Shown here piece after piece: positions 40,026-52,800 of a stretch of 64,000 nt of DNA. The notes beneath the pieces are model-generated. The model had not been told where the DNA came from, made no database searches, and worked only from the letters and a program-made list of their open reading frames with translations. Numbering within the stretch: the stretch's first letter is position 1; each line of letters begins with the position of its first letter. This DNA is from Incurvaria masculella (Eukaryota > Arthropoda > Insecta > Lepidoptera > Incurvariidae): NCBI GenBank assembly GCA_946894095.1, contig OX335646.2:20268077-20332076 (forward strand). Direction: 5' to 3'. The translations under genes and the position numbers were made by a program.

Positions 40026-41455
40026 TTCAAGTTATAAATATTTGTTTATAATCTAAGAGGTTACGAAAAAAATGGTAACGATAACGATAACGTAAATGTC
40101 TGAAAGTGGATTAGCTATCATCTACCAACCCTCTATGCTAAATGTGTCGGTCTGCCTTGCGCCAAGTGTTGCGTTACTTACATTAGGCGCCTTAAAAAGT
40201 AGTTATCGTCCAAAAAAAAAATGTGATTAGGTAAATGGCTGCTAATCACGAAGCAAAACTAATTAGTACATACTTGCTTATTAATATCAAAACTGAACAA
40301 ATCTTCGGTTGCATTTCGTAGTTATAGCCGATTTAGTTTACAGATTTATCTTTAGCTTTATTTAAGTTTTAATTAAAAAAGCGACTGGTTTTTTTTGTGT
40401 GATTATTAGCTTTTTATATGTCCAGACAATCAGTATATTTCTTAGCATGTATGTACCAAAATCTATTTCGTATAGCCAATTAAGCTAACGCTAATTGGCG
40501 AAACCAAACCTACATACTTAGAATCAGAAGGTTGGTCTCAAACCGGTAGACCCAAATTAAGTCATTTACTTTATCGTGACCAAAAATGTCGCGACCTCCC
40601 TGAATAGTCATATTTGTACGATGTAAGTTGAATGTGGTTGAGGTAAAAAATCATTTGACACTGGAGATTATAGTTGAATGTCAGACGGCTCTCCTTGTTA
40701 TTATCATGGAGGTGGAAAAATAACAGGAGAATGGATGGAACTAAAAAAGTGTCAACACCTCATTTGTGCCGCCGCGCCGGAGGAATATGGCCTTTGTTTC
40801 GGCATATATTCTTTGGTTTCGGCTCTCGCTGAATACATCATTACGAACGAAGAATGACGTAACGTCCATCTGGTTTATTGAAAAATAATTCTTATCTTTA
40901 TCAGTTTACCTACCAACTTAGGAGACTTCAAATTGGATTGTTCTCCGTTTTCACCACTGCGCTACGAATGTGTACGGTGATATAATGTTGTAAGTCGCGT
41001 AGCGTCATTTTTTGCGCGCCCTTTGTATGGAAGTTATTTCTCCATACATTCTTCACCTCCATTGTTATTATATAGAATTTTTCACATACGAGTTTTTGTT
41101 AAAATGGCAACATGTTGGTTGATTGTGGTCAAATTATAATCTTTATTCCTTCGACAGTGGATACTTTTAATGAGCACAACATCTAAACCGAATTAATTTT
41201 ATCGAACACAATACCCGAGTAACGGATCCCGCATGTTCAACAAGAATATAATATAATTGTAAAAGTATAACAATTAAATTACGATTATTATAAATTAAAT
41301 AATAACGTTAACGCATAGGATTTCACCAGCGGCCATCTTATTAAATCATAAGGACGTAATACGGAGCTAGCGCAATCCGGTTTCATAATTATGAGGGAGC
41401 TAATAAAATTAGACGTTTTCTGCTTTCCACGTCAAACGGCATGTTAATCATTCCA
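40026..41455. other. Downstream region, no gene recognised
   Basis: AT-rich. A weak inverted similarity exists between 40695-40730 (ATGGAGGTGGAAAAATAACA) and 41040-41080 (TTCTTCACCTCCATTGTTAT), perhaps a decayed MITE. Nothing codes convincingly. Confidence 0.4.
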
Positions 41456-41459
41456 TTCG

Positions 41460-41545
41460 TAATCTCTCGCCTGACCCGTGCGACCCGTGCGACCCGTGCG
41501 ACTTGTGCGACCCGTGCGACCCGTGCGATTTGCGCGACCCGACTT
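41460..41545. repeat. 9-bp minisatellite (CGACCCGTG)n
   Basis: About seven copies of CGACCCGTG with variants (CGACTTGTG, CGATTTGCG). It is open in several frames because of the 9-bp period, but has no gene context. Confidence 0.8.
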
Positions 41546-42295
41546 CGCGTCCCCTCAATGGGGTACGGTCGCACCACCCGCTGCCACACCACTTTGCGGT
41601 CTTCCTACTGCCGACCGTATATTTACAGCATTTATACTCGTACGTAAAATAAAAAGCCATTTTGAATCCAAAACTTCCGTCATAGGCGTTATATATACAT
41701 ACTCAATAAAGACGTTTTTATGCATCAAACATATATTTTGTAACACTACAGGGGCTTATATCATACTAACATACAGAGAGCAGTGGCCGACATTCGTAAA
41801 AGCTTGTTCCGGGCACTAGAAGCTTTAGTGGCCAGCCATCTGCCCGCACTTTTCTCAAGATTACTGCCACTTCAGTCGCCGCCCGTGCTATACTTCACTT
41901 CATTGCTGAACGAATCCTTATATTTACTATCGCAGCGCGTATAAAGTTTTCCTGTCATTTTGTACCTTTAAAAATGCATTTATAGACCTAACTGCCTTTT
42001 CACTCATGCACGTAATACCAGGGAATGAAAGTAAAAATACGGGAAGTCTGCTCATCGAAATTGTCTGAATTTAATATTTTTTTCAATAATATAAATATTA
42101 CACATATTACCCCTTGCGATACGGGCGTAGTCTTAGTTTAGTATTTTACGATGTGTGAGCAAAATCATATCTGGAAAACTCTATCGCAAAATCAAATCTA
42201 CTTATCTGGCTGTATATTTATCAGCTATTAAATAAAAAAAACAAGTCGAATTGAGAACCTCCTCCTTTTTTGAAGTCTGACAACAATCACTTCAC
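41546..42295. other. No feature recognised
   Basis: AT-rich spacer without gene or repeat signature. Confidence 0.5.
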
Positions 42296-42500
42296 CGATA
42301 TCAATTTCATTTCATTTATTTAAACTTTTTGGTAGTCAAACTACACAAAGTTACGTCTCAAAGATCCGCAGATTCGATCAACCCAGTAAAGAAGAAAGCG
42401 CAAAGAAACTTCACGGGTTTACATAACATATTTTTCCGTCCACAATTATGAAATACATACTTACATCTAAATGCTACTGCCAAACAATTCCTTGGTAGAA
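42296..42500. repeat. Dispersed repeat M copy 1
   Basis: TTTCATTTCATTTATTTAAA, TAGTCAAACTACACAAAGTT, GAAATACATACTTA and GCTACTGCCAAACA recur in order at 63701-63880. Probably a LINE 3' end; no frame. Confidence 0.6.
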
Positions 42501-43665
42501 CTGATTAAGAAACAGCAACCCTCAGTTTAAGTTACTTACAACTGATGAAAATTACTGATGCAATTATATAATTGATGCCAATGACAATGCAGCATGAACT
42601 CACATGTATTTGAAATGTTCAATCAACTTTGGGTCACAAAACCTTACGCTATTTGACGCAAGGGTGAGCAGCGACATCGTCGAGTCGTAGAAAAACCAAC
42701 AGTTCTTCATTGGACTTTAACGCGAGCGAGGACACGGTAAATGGCTATATCTCAAAAATATCTCTATAACGGTACTGTTGTGGGAATTATTTTAACCGCA
42801 ACCATGTATTGTAGTAATTTCAGCATATCCACACGTAATTCGTGTATACTTACAACATAATTTTGCCGCAGTCAAAGCCCTATAAAAGGTCCTTAATAGC
42901 AAGAAATATTTCTCCTCTCAGCGTGAGTGTATATCAAGGGGGACGCGACATGAGGCACCAGCCAAGAGGGAGCCTCCTAAGGGCAACATGCCTCGTTCGT
43001 GAGGTACTCATATGGTTGTACTCACTTGAAGCATATTAGCTATTGTTAGGCAGCAAACTTAACTTGGGCTAGGCCATCTGATAACCATTAACCGAAAGAG
43101 TTATAGTTATAGAGTTAGAGTTAATGGCGAGTAGAACTCGCGGGTCCAAGGTTCCGTTTCTAATTTAGAAACCATTTCACGTGACTACAGATTTCTCTAA
43201 AAAAAATCAGTTCAGAATTTCGGCAAGGCAACAATTGTCTAAAAGGGGCTCTGACAGACGGACAAATAGACATTGTGGTGAAAATAATGTGGGTGATTCG
43301 AGTATTCAATAGAAATGAAAATTAACCACCAATATTCTTTTCAGTTTTACGAAAATGAAAAAAATACTGTCCCATACAATTTTCGTAACACCTTCTTCAA
43401 AACTTTACAGGGTAGTATTATTTAGTTTTCGCAAAACTTTTTTAGAGATTATTGTGTTAGGAAAGTTCAAACGAAGCCTATACCAGTCTCATAGCAAAAA
43501 CACAACACAGGTTCTCAGAGATATTAGAACAAAAGTTATGAATTTTCTTGCCTACATTGTTTGAAGTCGAGTTAGTCAAAAGACCATGCGTGAGGATTTT
43601 AGGAAAAAAGTTAAAAACCGCATCAATTATTATTATTATCAACCCGCATTACGGTGCGATCTCAA
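42501..43665. other. No feature recognised
   Basis: Mixed AT-rich sequence; short frames not protein-like. Confidence 0.5.
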
Positions 43666-43790
43666 AAACATCCGTCTAAAATCTTGTTTTGCATTTTGTC
43701 CAGTTCAATGTCATCGTGTATAAACGAGGATTTAAGTCCTGGCATGACATCGAGTTTGTTTGTCAATGCGGTGTTATGAACTTGTATTTA
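43666..43790 (+). repeat. Truncated SINE core
   Basis: CATTTTGTCCAGTTCAATGT and AAGTCCTGGCATGACATCGA correspond to the SINE core and tail. Confidence 0.5.
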
Positions 43791-45885
43791 GTTAGTTATG
43801 TTACTAACGCTTTTCGTTTGCTGTAAAAAATATACCTTATTTGTAAAATTGCCTTCACGGGAATCGAAATTCTTGTTAGCCCTGTCCCCAATAACCACCA
43901 AGTCGGTGGATGTTCCGTCGAGGGGATGAGACATGAAATATGCCCATCGTAACTCTAGCCCGGAGATCGTCTAATTACTTCTCCGGGGGACGTGTGAAGT
44001 GTCGTCGGGGCGTGAGGCGTAGCCTGTAGGCTGTAGTACGTAGCCTGTAGCCTGGCCCGGCGTAGATCAGTGCGGGTCTCATGGCGGAAGGTACGAGATG
44101 AATGAGCCGAAGTGAATACGTGACCTGTTTAAGCAATTTCCTATGAATTGATAGGTGCCAAGTTTTACCCACGAGTGCTGTTTCAATCATAACCAATATA
44201 TGGGTTTTTTCTGTTATTTATAAATAATGCCATATAATTACCATATTTGTTTATACAGTCTTTCAAGGTCAGAGCTAAAATGACAAGGCTATAGAAACTA
44301 AAGTAAACCCTAAAATAACCAAACTTACTTCCAATTTTGAATTTTTCGCGGTGTCATTTATTTGGAGAAGGAGGAAAAATTGGATTTTAAGGATTTTTTT
44401 CTTCAAACAATGAGTTTCTGGAGGTTATCCCGATATACCTTAGTAAGGTCAAAAATGTTGTACTTTAAAATGTTTCAAGTTTGTTCAAAGACTCCTGAGC
44501 TTTCTCTAATAGAGGATACAAAATGTATTGTTGACACATAATAAGTACCAAACTTGTAACATAGTAAAAACCTGTGTGTACCTTATTCAAGAAAACATTA
44601 TTAGCAATAAAGCAGTACTTTTTGAAATGGTTAAGGCTAAAAGGCATACATTTCTGTTACCCTTCAGAGAAGGCCAATGAATTAAAATCCCACCAAACTT
44701 ATTAAACTTATAATATCCACAACGTGCAACAGATATGTGTAAACATGTTTTCCCCAAAACGTGTGTTAGTTGTACTGATCATTACGATTTTTGTAGTCAA
44801 ACTACCTAAATGTGAGGAAGTGTGTAGCTTATTATAACATAAGTAGGAAAATTGTAAGTATTGAATTTAGTAGGAATAAATGTCTTAAATCGTCACAGTT
44901 TTATACGCATGCGGTCGATGGAATCGTCTCGAGATGACAATTTGGAAAATCCGGAAAGGTATTTTTCTATTGAAATGTAATAACTTGTATTTTGCACAGT
45001 TTTACTCAAATGCAATGAAGTTTTAGAAGTATGTAATTCGTTCATTTATATTGGTTACAAATACACTGGTAGGGTAAACATCAAAACTGTTTGTAAAATT
45101 GGCATTCAAGTTACTTATAAATTAATAATAATATATGTCATGTAAGTTTTAGATTACCGTGGTTACTGTTCATTTTAAAAGATTAAACGGCTTTCTACTC
45201 ACGGCATGATATTTGCGGAGCACGACGTTTCGAGCCAAACGTTTGGCTCATCCGTATGGTTCCCCGTTGGCCGCCGCTGGACACGGGAGCTCACCTGAAG
45301 ATGACATCAGAACACAGTAACTGTTTTTAATTATATTTATCATTTAAAAGTACAATTTTGGACATTATAAACATTCAAAATGTTCTTGGTTAGTTTATGC
45401 AAAAGGTAAGAAACAAATATTTTATTATTATTTCGTACCTGCATACAATTTTAGTACAATTGGATGTTTTATGCTATCAACATATTATTTTGTATGGCCC
45501 GTAAGCATCACTCTCCCCACGTAAACGTAATTTACTAATTATTTCAAAATATCTGTGGAGCATAGGTTACGGTTCATTCTTAAGAGAGCAACGAAGGAGA
45601 CAACAAAAATGTACGAAAAATCGTGAAATATTCAGATTCCCGCGATTCTCCGGCTTACTTATTCCGAGCACGCAGTAATTCGGTTTCACTGACTTGAATA
45701 AATATTAGATATGCTTCTGCTTCTGCGTCTTACGCAGTTAACGTGTTCAACAAACACGAATGAGCTAGTATCGGTGTTTAATTCAAATGTCACTCAATTA
45801 TCTTAGCCTATTGCCGATACTTATATATTTTGCGAAGGTAAAAAAAAATTTTTGACGCGTTTAGTGTTTTTTGGCTTAAATATTA
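43791..45885. other. No gene recognised; contains an 18-bp perfect palindrome
   Basis: GAGCCAAACGTTTGGCTC at 45232-45249 is self-complementary. The rest shows no coding, RNA or repeat family signal I can name. Confidence 0.45.
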
Positions 45886-46045
45886 AGCCCCGATTGCACA
45901 AAGAGACGGCTGGGTTAATAGATGTTCAAACACGTCACTTTTAATGAAACACAAGGAGTTTCTTCCATAATGTCCATATAAAGTGACGTGTTTAATCACT
46001 TGTTGACGTTAATTTTGATTTTATGTACTTTCGTGCACTCGGCCC
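45886..46045. mobile_element. MITE E copy 3
   Basis: GCCCCGATTGCACAAAGAGA, GTTCAAACACGTCACTTTTA, AAAGTGACGTGTTTAATCAC and TTTCGTGCACTCGGCCC, with TTA/TAA flanks. Confidence 0.7.
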
Positions 46046-48149
46046 TAAGACGAATAATGTGTCAATACACAGTCTCAATTTTGGAAACAAAAAATCCCTA
46101 TTTCATTTACAACACGAAAGAGACAGAGGTGAACACTAAAAGCCCCACTTTAGTAACATTTACCTACTTTAATTCTCTCATAGATAATTTCCGCAAAATT
46201 CGTCGTACCTACCTCCATTAACGGCCCATTAGCAAGGCGTCGAGTGTTGCATGTAGCGGGTCTCACCCCGAACCGTCCTACTTACAGCCTCGATGTGCAG
46301 AGCGAACGCGCTCAACTCTGCGGGCCTCCCGGCGCCTAGGGCACCTAGATATAGTGCAGGCCGGCTCATCCGAGATGTGGGTCAAGGTCAAATGATCACC
46401 CTCCAACGCCCCCGACCACTTTTACCCCTCGCCCTAAGCCGTGACTGTCCCGCTCGCTAATTTCCAGTGCCTTTGGCAGTCGCCCAGATTTGGCTTCGCC
46501 GTATGAGTTTTTTTTTATAATTTTGAGCCTATTCCGAATTGCTAACGAACTCATTTAGTGCAGCATCCCAACTAACGAAGCCGTAGGTTATCTGATGGGG
46601 CTCGTCGACTTGGATTTACTTTTGGAGTATCTATTATGTTTAAGTTAGTTATAACTGAACACTAAATGCTTGTAAAATCACATAGGAAATCTCACTTGTT
46701 CTATTAGGTGCTATTTAAAGCACTTACATTTGTATTATCACTAAAAAAACTTACATCCCGAATATGCCTAACGCGTTATTATATTTTCAATACAAAAAGT
46801 TTCTTAAATTATATATTTTTTTTATTTAAAAAGTAGTTTTTTGGTCTCTTAATGGAAAATTTAGGTTTGCACGTTATTAATACTCAATATAATTTAAAGG
46901 TGTTGTTATTCTTTATTTCTGACAGTTTTATGTATGTAGGAAAGTCTGTTAAATTTATAACACTGTATATATATTATCAGTATGTAAGATATAGGAGAGG
47001 AAGCGCTTATATTTTAGCGCATTCCTAGGGTACTAATACTGAAAATCAGAATACTGTTTGTTACACTGAAAATTCTTAATAAAACACCGAAAAATAGATG
47101 AATTGTAAGAAAATATGTTGTTTCATTCCATCCTTTTTTATAAATATTTTTTTTATATTATATTTATTATAGATTATAAAGCTATATTTCATAACAAATA
47201 AATTAATAATGATCAAGTAAATTGAATGGCAATTTCGAACTCGCGGCGGTTAACATCCTAATTTTCCGGGCCAATTGGAAAGTTTCCAGCGCTTATGTCC
47301 GGGGATAACGTAGCATATAACAACCGCTGGTGTCGCAACTGTCGCCTTCGAAAGTAATGCTTTTTCTGCATCAATTTAGATAAGGGGGATTGTATTAGGC
47401 CAATTAAAACAAAATCCCAAAGCTTTAATTATATATTATTGTATTAAATAGATAGTATAGAGTTTCCTGGAAAACATTCGAAGAGTCCTTTTACTGAGAG
47501 TAGTTCTCTTTCAGTAAAATCAATTATAGAAATATAACTTCTACGACATACATTTTCAAAGATAATTATCTCATCGAGTATGATAGTATACTACTAATTA
47601 TATAGTAGAGGCGGCGACGCATTGCGCCACGATATTGCAACTCTCGCTGGGGCTAACTAAATCCCGCATTCTGCCTTCACCATTCTCGGCGTTCCACTCA
47701 TCGTCACCCCGCCCAACGACAGCGCCATCAGCCTGCCCGCCGGTATCCACAACACTTATGTTGTTTTACATTGGTTCAATCAATTAATTTGTATGGAAAC
47801 TAAGGTATGTGCTTTTACAAAAAAGGAATGTCTTAAATATATTATTGTTTGTGTATTACTGCAGGAACCATCTCCCAAAATTACGTGACTGCTGTTACAT
47901 CCTGTATTTATTGAAGTTCTGTAAGGCAGCAGGCGATTGTAACCTTCAGCAAGAGAGGTTATCAAGTCTCATAATCACTTGTACGTAATGAAACACAATA
48001 TATTTTCCCGAACAATGTTACTTTAGTTAACTATCTTAAAAACTTCAAATAGCTGCGCATTTGTTGGAACATTGGATATATAAAAAAAAATCCAAACTAC
48101 TCGCATATTGAAAGGTCTACCTTGTTCTGGGGCTTATGTTAACACTTAT
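46046..48149. other. No clear gene; GC-rich patch and one protein-like frame
   Basis: 46210-46500 is GC-rich and holds TCAAGGTCA, a match to the FTZ-F1-type nuclear receptor site. At 47668-47740 the frame FTILGVPLIVTPPNDSAISL looks protein-like but is preceded by a stop with no obvious acceptor. Neither is enough to call a gene. Confidence 0.2.
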
Positions 48150-48270
48150 GGCGTGTTATTCGGCCAACGCTTGGTTAAAACGCACCTAAACGTCAGATTT
48201 AATCAGTCACTTACCTGTTCACCCGGCAAGTTAATTTGCTATAGTAACCATCTGGTCCCTGCCATTCTCG
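48150..48270. mobile_element. Half copy of MITE I
   Basis: GTGTTATTCGGCCAA, TGTTCACCCGGCAAGTTAAT and TTGCTATAGTAACCATCTGG match the right end of 37058-37496. Confidence 0.55.
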
Positions 48271-49019
48271 CCTACCTACTCCGGGAATTAGGATGTCAAA
48301 TGTATGTACCTCCACCGGGGCGCCCCCCCCCCCTCTTAACACCTCAATCCGCACTCCCAATTCTAAATTCGAAGAAATTTGAATTGGGAATATGGGTTAG
48401 CCTACTCGTAAGACATTAAGAACGGATCAAACACGGCTTTGAAGTAGCTTTTTTTCTCATTTTCCACTCGTGGCACAACCGAGCGTATTTTTTCAAGCTG
48501 AACTTGAGTTTGACATAAATATCATATTGCTTCAGAATATTTATAGAATATTTATATATATATATTTAATAGAATATTTTGAGTAACATTGAAAATAACT
48601 TTGCATTTTCATAATTTTTAGACCTCGGGTCCTACAAAGGACATATGCAATTAATTTAGTTTCGTATTATTGGCGTAATTTTAAATTTATAATTATTAAA
48701 ATTAATCTTTAAATTTAATTTTAAAATTATATCTTATCGTCGTTAAAATTATTCTGTAGATCTTTTATGTTCAGGTTTCGTAAATAGTGAACTCACTTTC
48801 TGCCGAGGTGCTCAAAATGTGTGTGAAGAAGCACCCAGCCGGCCAGTATGGTTTTGGAGCCCCCGAAATGTATCGAAGTCCTTGGGCGTCGGTGGCCGAC
48901 TCTTAAGTGAGGTCCTGGCTTACGCCATATGCCCTGCTTAACATGATAAACTATATATCTATTACGTTACAGCATAGATTAAACAGGAAGGAATATACTG
49001 TATTAATAACCATTGTATA
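48271..49019. other. AT-rich spacer
   Basis: No gene or repeat family recognised. Confidence 0.5.
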
Positions 49020-49227
49020 GCACCCTCCCGTAGCACTGCTACGCCATGATGTAGCACCACTACGGCGGGGCGGCGCGCGCGCACGCGTAGCACTATCGCT
49101 TACGAGTATATTTATTGTCCAACACCAAGGTGCTACGACACTCCGAATTTCCTATAAAAAACCCGCCGCGTTTCAAAAACAACTCACGAACGTGCGTGCA
49201 GGGTTGACAATCTTCGTCTTAATAATA
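49020..49227 (+). promoter_or_regulatory. Candidate promoter with TATA box
   Basis: A CpG-rich stretch with recurring GTAGCAC motifs, then TATAAAA at 49153-49159 and, about 30 bp later, CAACTCACGAACGTG, a plausible start region, ahead of the ATG at 49228. It may instead be the promoter of a solo LTR. Confidence 0.35.
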
Positions 49228-49299
49228 ATGTCTAAGTTTTCTATTTATCTTGTCTTATCTGTCATCATTGTGTGTACAAGTGGAAATAAATATGTATAA
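49228..49299 (+). CDS. Candidate signal-peptide first exon (23 codons), unproven
   Basis: From the ATG the frame reads MSKFSIYLVLSVIIVCTSGN and closes at TAA (49297-49299) three codons later unless spliced first. The N-terminus has a Lys, a hydrophobic core and a small-residue C-T-S-G end, the layout of a secretory signal peptide, and sits about 75 bp downstream of a TATA box. This is the usual structure of a small secreted insect peptide gene with a short first exon. GTATAA at 49294 could be a weak donor. AATAAA inside the frame (49285-49290) also fits an LTR R/U5 region. I find no second exon I can defend. Confidence 0.25.
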   Translation: MSKFSIYLVLSVIIVCTSGNKYV

Positions 49300-49410
49300 C
49301 CTATGTCTAAAGAATTTTCTCTGGAATTATTTCTAATCGCCATCAAAGTCAATAGTAGCGTCTTCCATAGTTAGTCTAGTGTTTCAAATTTACTTGGTAT
49401 AACATTTATA

Positions 49411-49710
49411 GGGTTCCGTACCCAAAGGGTGCCAACGGAACCCTATTACTAAGCCTCCGTTGTCCGTCCGTCCGTCCATGTGTCCGTCCGCTCGTCTGTC
49501 CGTTTGTTACAGGGCTGTATCTCATGAACCGTAATGGTTAGGCAGGTAAAATTTTCACAGATTGTGTATTTATTTTTAAGCTATAACAAGAAATAGGTTA
49601 AATAAAAAAATTGAGCAAGGCCCCATACAAAAAACGAGATGTTTAATGTTAAATCTTGTACGATTGTAAGGAAACCTTCGTGTGCGAGTCCGACTCGCAC
49701 TTGTTTTTCT
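49411..49710 (+). repeat. Dispersed family C copy 3
   Basis: AGGGTTCCGTACCCAAAGGG ... (CCGT)n ... CTGTATCTCATGAACCGTAA ... hairpin GTGCGAGTCCGACTCGCAC, then TTGTTTTT. Nearly complete. Confidence 0.85.
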
Positions 49711-49994
49711 GTGTTTTTTTTTTCAATTAAAACGCATCTAAAAATCCCAGGAGTCCGGATAATGTAACTGTTATTTCTGAAGCCTCTCCACTCGCAGTCT
49801 CGAGTGGTAACTGTTTACTAACCAACTAAGGAACAGTCGTGATTTGTCGATGTCGACAGTGCGATCTACAATGTGGCGGGGTGGGCTTTGTGTGGCAAAT
49901 GCAATCTAAAGTTTCAATTAGAGCGCTGAGACCGCTGTGCCGGGACCTACCCTCCGCGGGGCCATTCCGTTTCTTTGTACCACCGATCGCCAAA

Positions 49995-51022
49995 TTAAGG
50001 CTGTTTCGACCTATACAACGATTTTTGCATACAGAACTGAACAGACGAATGAATTAACCGAAAGAATCGCGAAGCGCGAGCGTTGCGTCTCCGTTTTGTC
50101 TAAATTATTTCCTACATCTGAGCCCGTAGTCCCAGCTGTCACCTAAATTGGCGTTTACGCCAAACCGATCGACTGGCGTTTTCAAATGTATGGAGAAATT
50201 TAAGAGCGCGCGCAGTGGGCGTTAAGCGAACTAACATTTGCGAGTTCGAGTTTGATTTGACAGCTTACTCAACGTTGCCGTAAATACGTCGACGTTTCCG
50301 TTTACGTCGACTCCGCGTTTTCATACAAATCGAAAGTCCGATTTTGACTTTGACAGCTTGAAGAAGTAAAACCACAGAATATCTAGTTAAAACTTGTATG
50401 GAGTTTGAAGTTTTTGTGGAACTTCTAAGTTGCGTAAACGCCAGTTTAGGTGACAACAGGGACTAGCAGCTCTGGTCGGCTGTGCATTTCTACAAGTCGT
50501 ATTTCTCAATTGACTCTAGTGAAATTTTGTGAGCAGGTTCGATAATGAAATGTCTTTTTTGTCGTTCCTGTTCAAAAAACTTCAAATCACAAAACGTTTG
50601 TTTGTGACGAGACCTAAAGTTTCAGGTACTCAAAGTAGTCTACAGTGGGAAAACACAAGAAAAATAATAGGATTTTGTTTTTAGGTGTTCGGTGAACATT
50701 TATTTAGTTTTAAGCTACGCGAAGACAGAACCGCGAGGTCTACAGCTCGGAGAGCCACTAGCTATTCATGTTAAATTTAGCCATATATTTGCGGCGAAAA
50801 CAATCTCATTATTTCAGGTTAATTGGTTTTCGTTCTATTTTCAAATTAAGATTTTCATTTAAGAGCGCCTCCTGAGGGTGTAAAAGCTCTAGTTATAACA
50901 AAATTATTAAACTTTAAATTTCGCAAATGTTTTCGCCGCAACCACTACGGTTATACTTAACAATTATTATAAATGCGTGGCTAAAATTGAAATACTTTTT
51001 CGGTTCTGTGTACTGAGTGGTC
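49995..51022. mobile_element. piggyBac-like MITE J copy, interrupted by MITE D
   Basis: The left end TTAA-GGCTGTTTCGACCTATA matches 57800. The J core (GGCGAAAACAATCTCATTAT ... GCAAATGTTTTCGCCGCAAC) lies at 50790-50945 and its right end is cut by MITE D at 51023. MITE D copy 2 (50128-50464) lies between. Confidence 0.5.
50128..50464 (+). mobile_element. MITE D copy 2
   Basis: Ends AGTCCCAGCTGTCACC and GGTGACAACAGGGACT; next CTAAATTGGCGTTTACGCC. About 337 bp, inverted relative to copy 3. Confidence 0.85.
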
Positions 51023-51370
51023 AGTCTGAGTTGTCACCTAAATTGCAAATTTGCAGCAAACCGATCGACTGGCGTTTTCCGTAAAAACGTCAAACTCCAT
51101 ACAAGTTTTTACTAGATATTCTATAGTTTTACTTCTTCAAGCTGTCAAAGTCAAACTCGGACTTCCGATTTGTATGAAAACGCGGAGTCGACGTAAACGG
51201 CAACGTCGACGTATTTACGGCAACGTTGAGTAAGCTGTCAAATCAAACTCGGACTCGCAAATGTTAGTTCGCGTAACGCCCACTGCGCGCGCTCTTCAAT
51301 TTCTCCATACATTTGAAAACGCCAGTCGATCGGTTTGCCGTAAACGCCAATTTAGGTGACAACTGAGACT
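51023..51370 (-). mobile_element. MITE D copy 3
   Basis: Ends AGTCTGAGTTGTCACC and GGTGACAACTGAGACT. The interior is the reverse complement of copy 2 over its length, with internal direct/inverted GTCGACGTA motifs. About 348 bp. Confidence 0.85.
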
Positions 51371-52429
51371 TCGGGTACTTTTCTGTGTTGCACCGCTCCT
51401 ACTTAATTTACTACCTATACATTCTACTTACTATGCATACATAGATATTATAACGGCACTGCCTGCATGCGGCGACCATACTGATTCACTCGGCGTTGTA
51501 GCATCGCATATTTATTGTATTGTACATATTCGTTTAACTTATAGACCCTTGACCATGCGTTCACCCAATAGCTCTCCTTCTCGGACTTTATTATCACAAC
51601 ATCTGTGTGTTTTTATGGATCGGAACAGCTTACAGGGTAAAGTTATTGTGTTGATTGGTCATGTGGTGAAACCGGAATCACTTGCGGGCGTTATTTCGCA
51701 GTACTTACTTATGGCAAACATATTTTTGAGTTCATTTATGTAATTGACCATAGGTTTCCACGCATGAGACCGGTTGCGCACACCATTCATTCACCATCTT
51801 CAAGTCGGTACCTACGATGCCATTAGAAGCGGTTGTATCCACCTTGGACACCTTGGGACAGGAATATTTTTGATTTTCTTTTGTTATCTTTATTTGAAAA
51901 TCTTCCCGTTCATCAAATAGAGATTAACTAAGTTAATCAAGTTTTTCTATCAATCTTATTAATATTGGTTGCAACCCTTTACAAAGCACAAAAAGTATTA
52001 CATTCCTGTCATTTCATTTCACAAATACGCAAACAGTGTTATTTTATTACATCTTTTTCAACAATTAACCTAATCTGGACCCTACATGGAGGTTTCTTAC
52101 TAATCTAGATCTTAAGCCCTTATGCAACCGCCTAGTTAGATGAGGTGCTCAGTCATAGGTTCTATTATGACCAAGTACTACCATGAATGATGATCTGTGG
52201 AACTTGCATCCTTAATTCCTCCCCATCCAACCTATATCCGCAATGAATCAGAGCAGTATTTTGTAGTTCAGGTTTTTGAGAACACACTGTTTGTCAATTT
52301 GTTTTTTTTGCCGCACGGTTAGAATATGGAACTATTTGGCGACGAGTGTATTTCCATGTACTTTAAAACGCAGAATTAACAAATTATATAGCGCTATATT
52401 CATCCGCAAATATGCTGATATAGTACAGT
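51371..52429. other. No gene recognised
   Basis: Includes a 64-codon frame (51549-51743) without domain character and a (TAG)n tract at about 52425-52441. No repeat family recognised. Confidence 0.45.
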
Positions 52430-52517
52430 AGTAGTAGTAGTATGACAGTAGGTGCGATATCAGCCATCCATGTCCAGTTCCATAAAATTCCGTAAATGCA
52501 CATCCTCAACTCGGATA

Positions 52518-52800
52518 AAAACCGGCCAAATGCGAGTCGGACTCGCACACGAAGGGTTCCGTACCATCGTACAAAATTTAACTAATACAAACATTCACAT
52601 TTTTCGCATGCCTACCCTCTAATATTTTATGTTTCTTATTTAACCTATTTGTTGTTATAGCGGTAAAATAAATACACACTCTGTGAAAATTTGAGCTGCC
52701 TACCTATTACGGTTCATGAGATACAGTCCTGTGACAGACGGACGGACGGACGGACGGACAGCGGAGGCTTAGTAATAGGGTTCTGTTTGGTACCCTTTTA
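52518..52800 (-). repeat. Dispersed family C copy 4
   Basis: AAAACCGGCCAAATGCGAG, GTCGGACTCGCACACGAAGG ... GGTTCATGAGATACAGTC ... (GACG)n ... AGTAATAGGGTTCTG. Preceded at 52430-52510 by a short SINE tail (ATCCATGTCCAGTTCCATAA). Confidence 0.8.

Noticed and set aside
46378..46392. TCAAGGTCA nuclear-receptor-type site
   Set aside because: A single 9-bp match is expected by chance in a region of this size; without conservation it is not a feature.
47640..47765. Protein-like frame with PPNDSAISLPAG
   Set aside because: Preceded by a stop with no convincing acceptor and not linked in phase to any exon; too weak to call.
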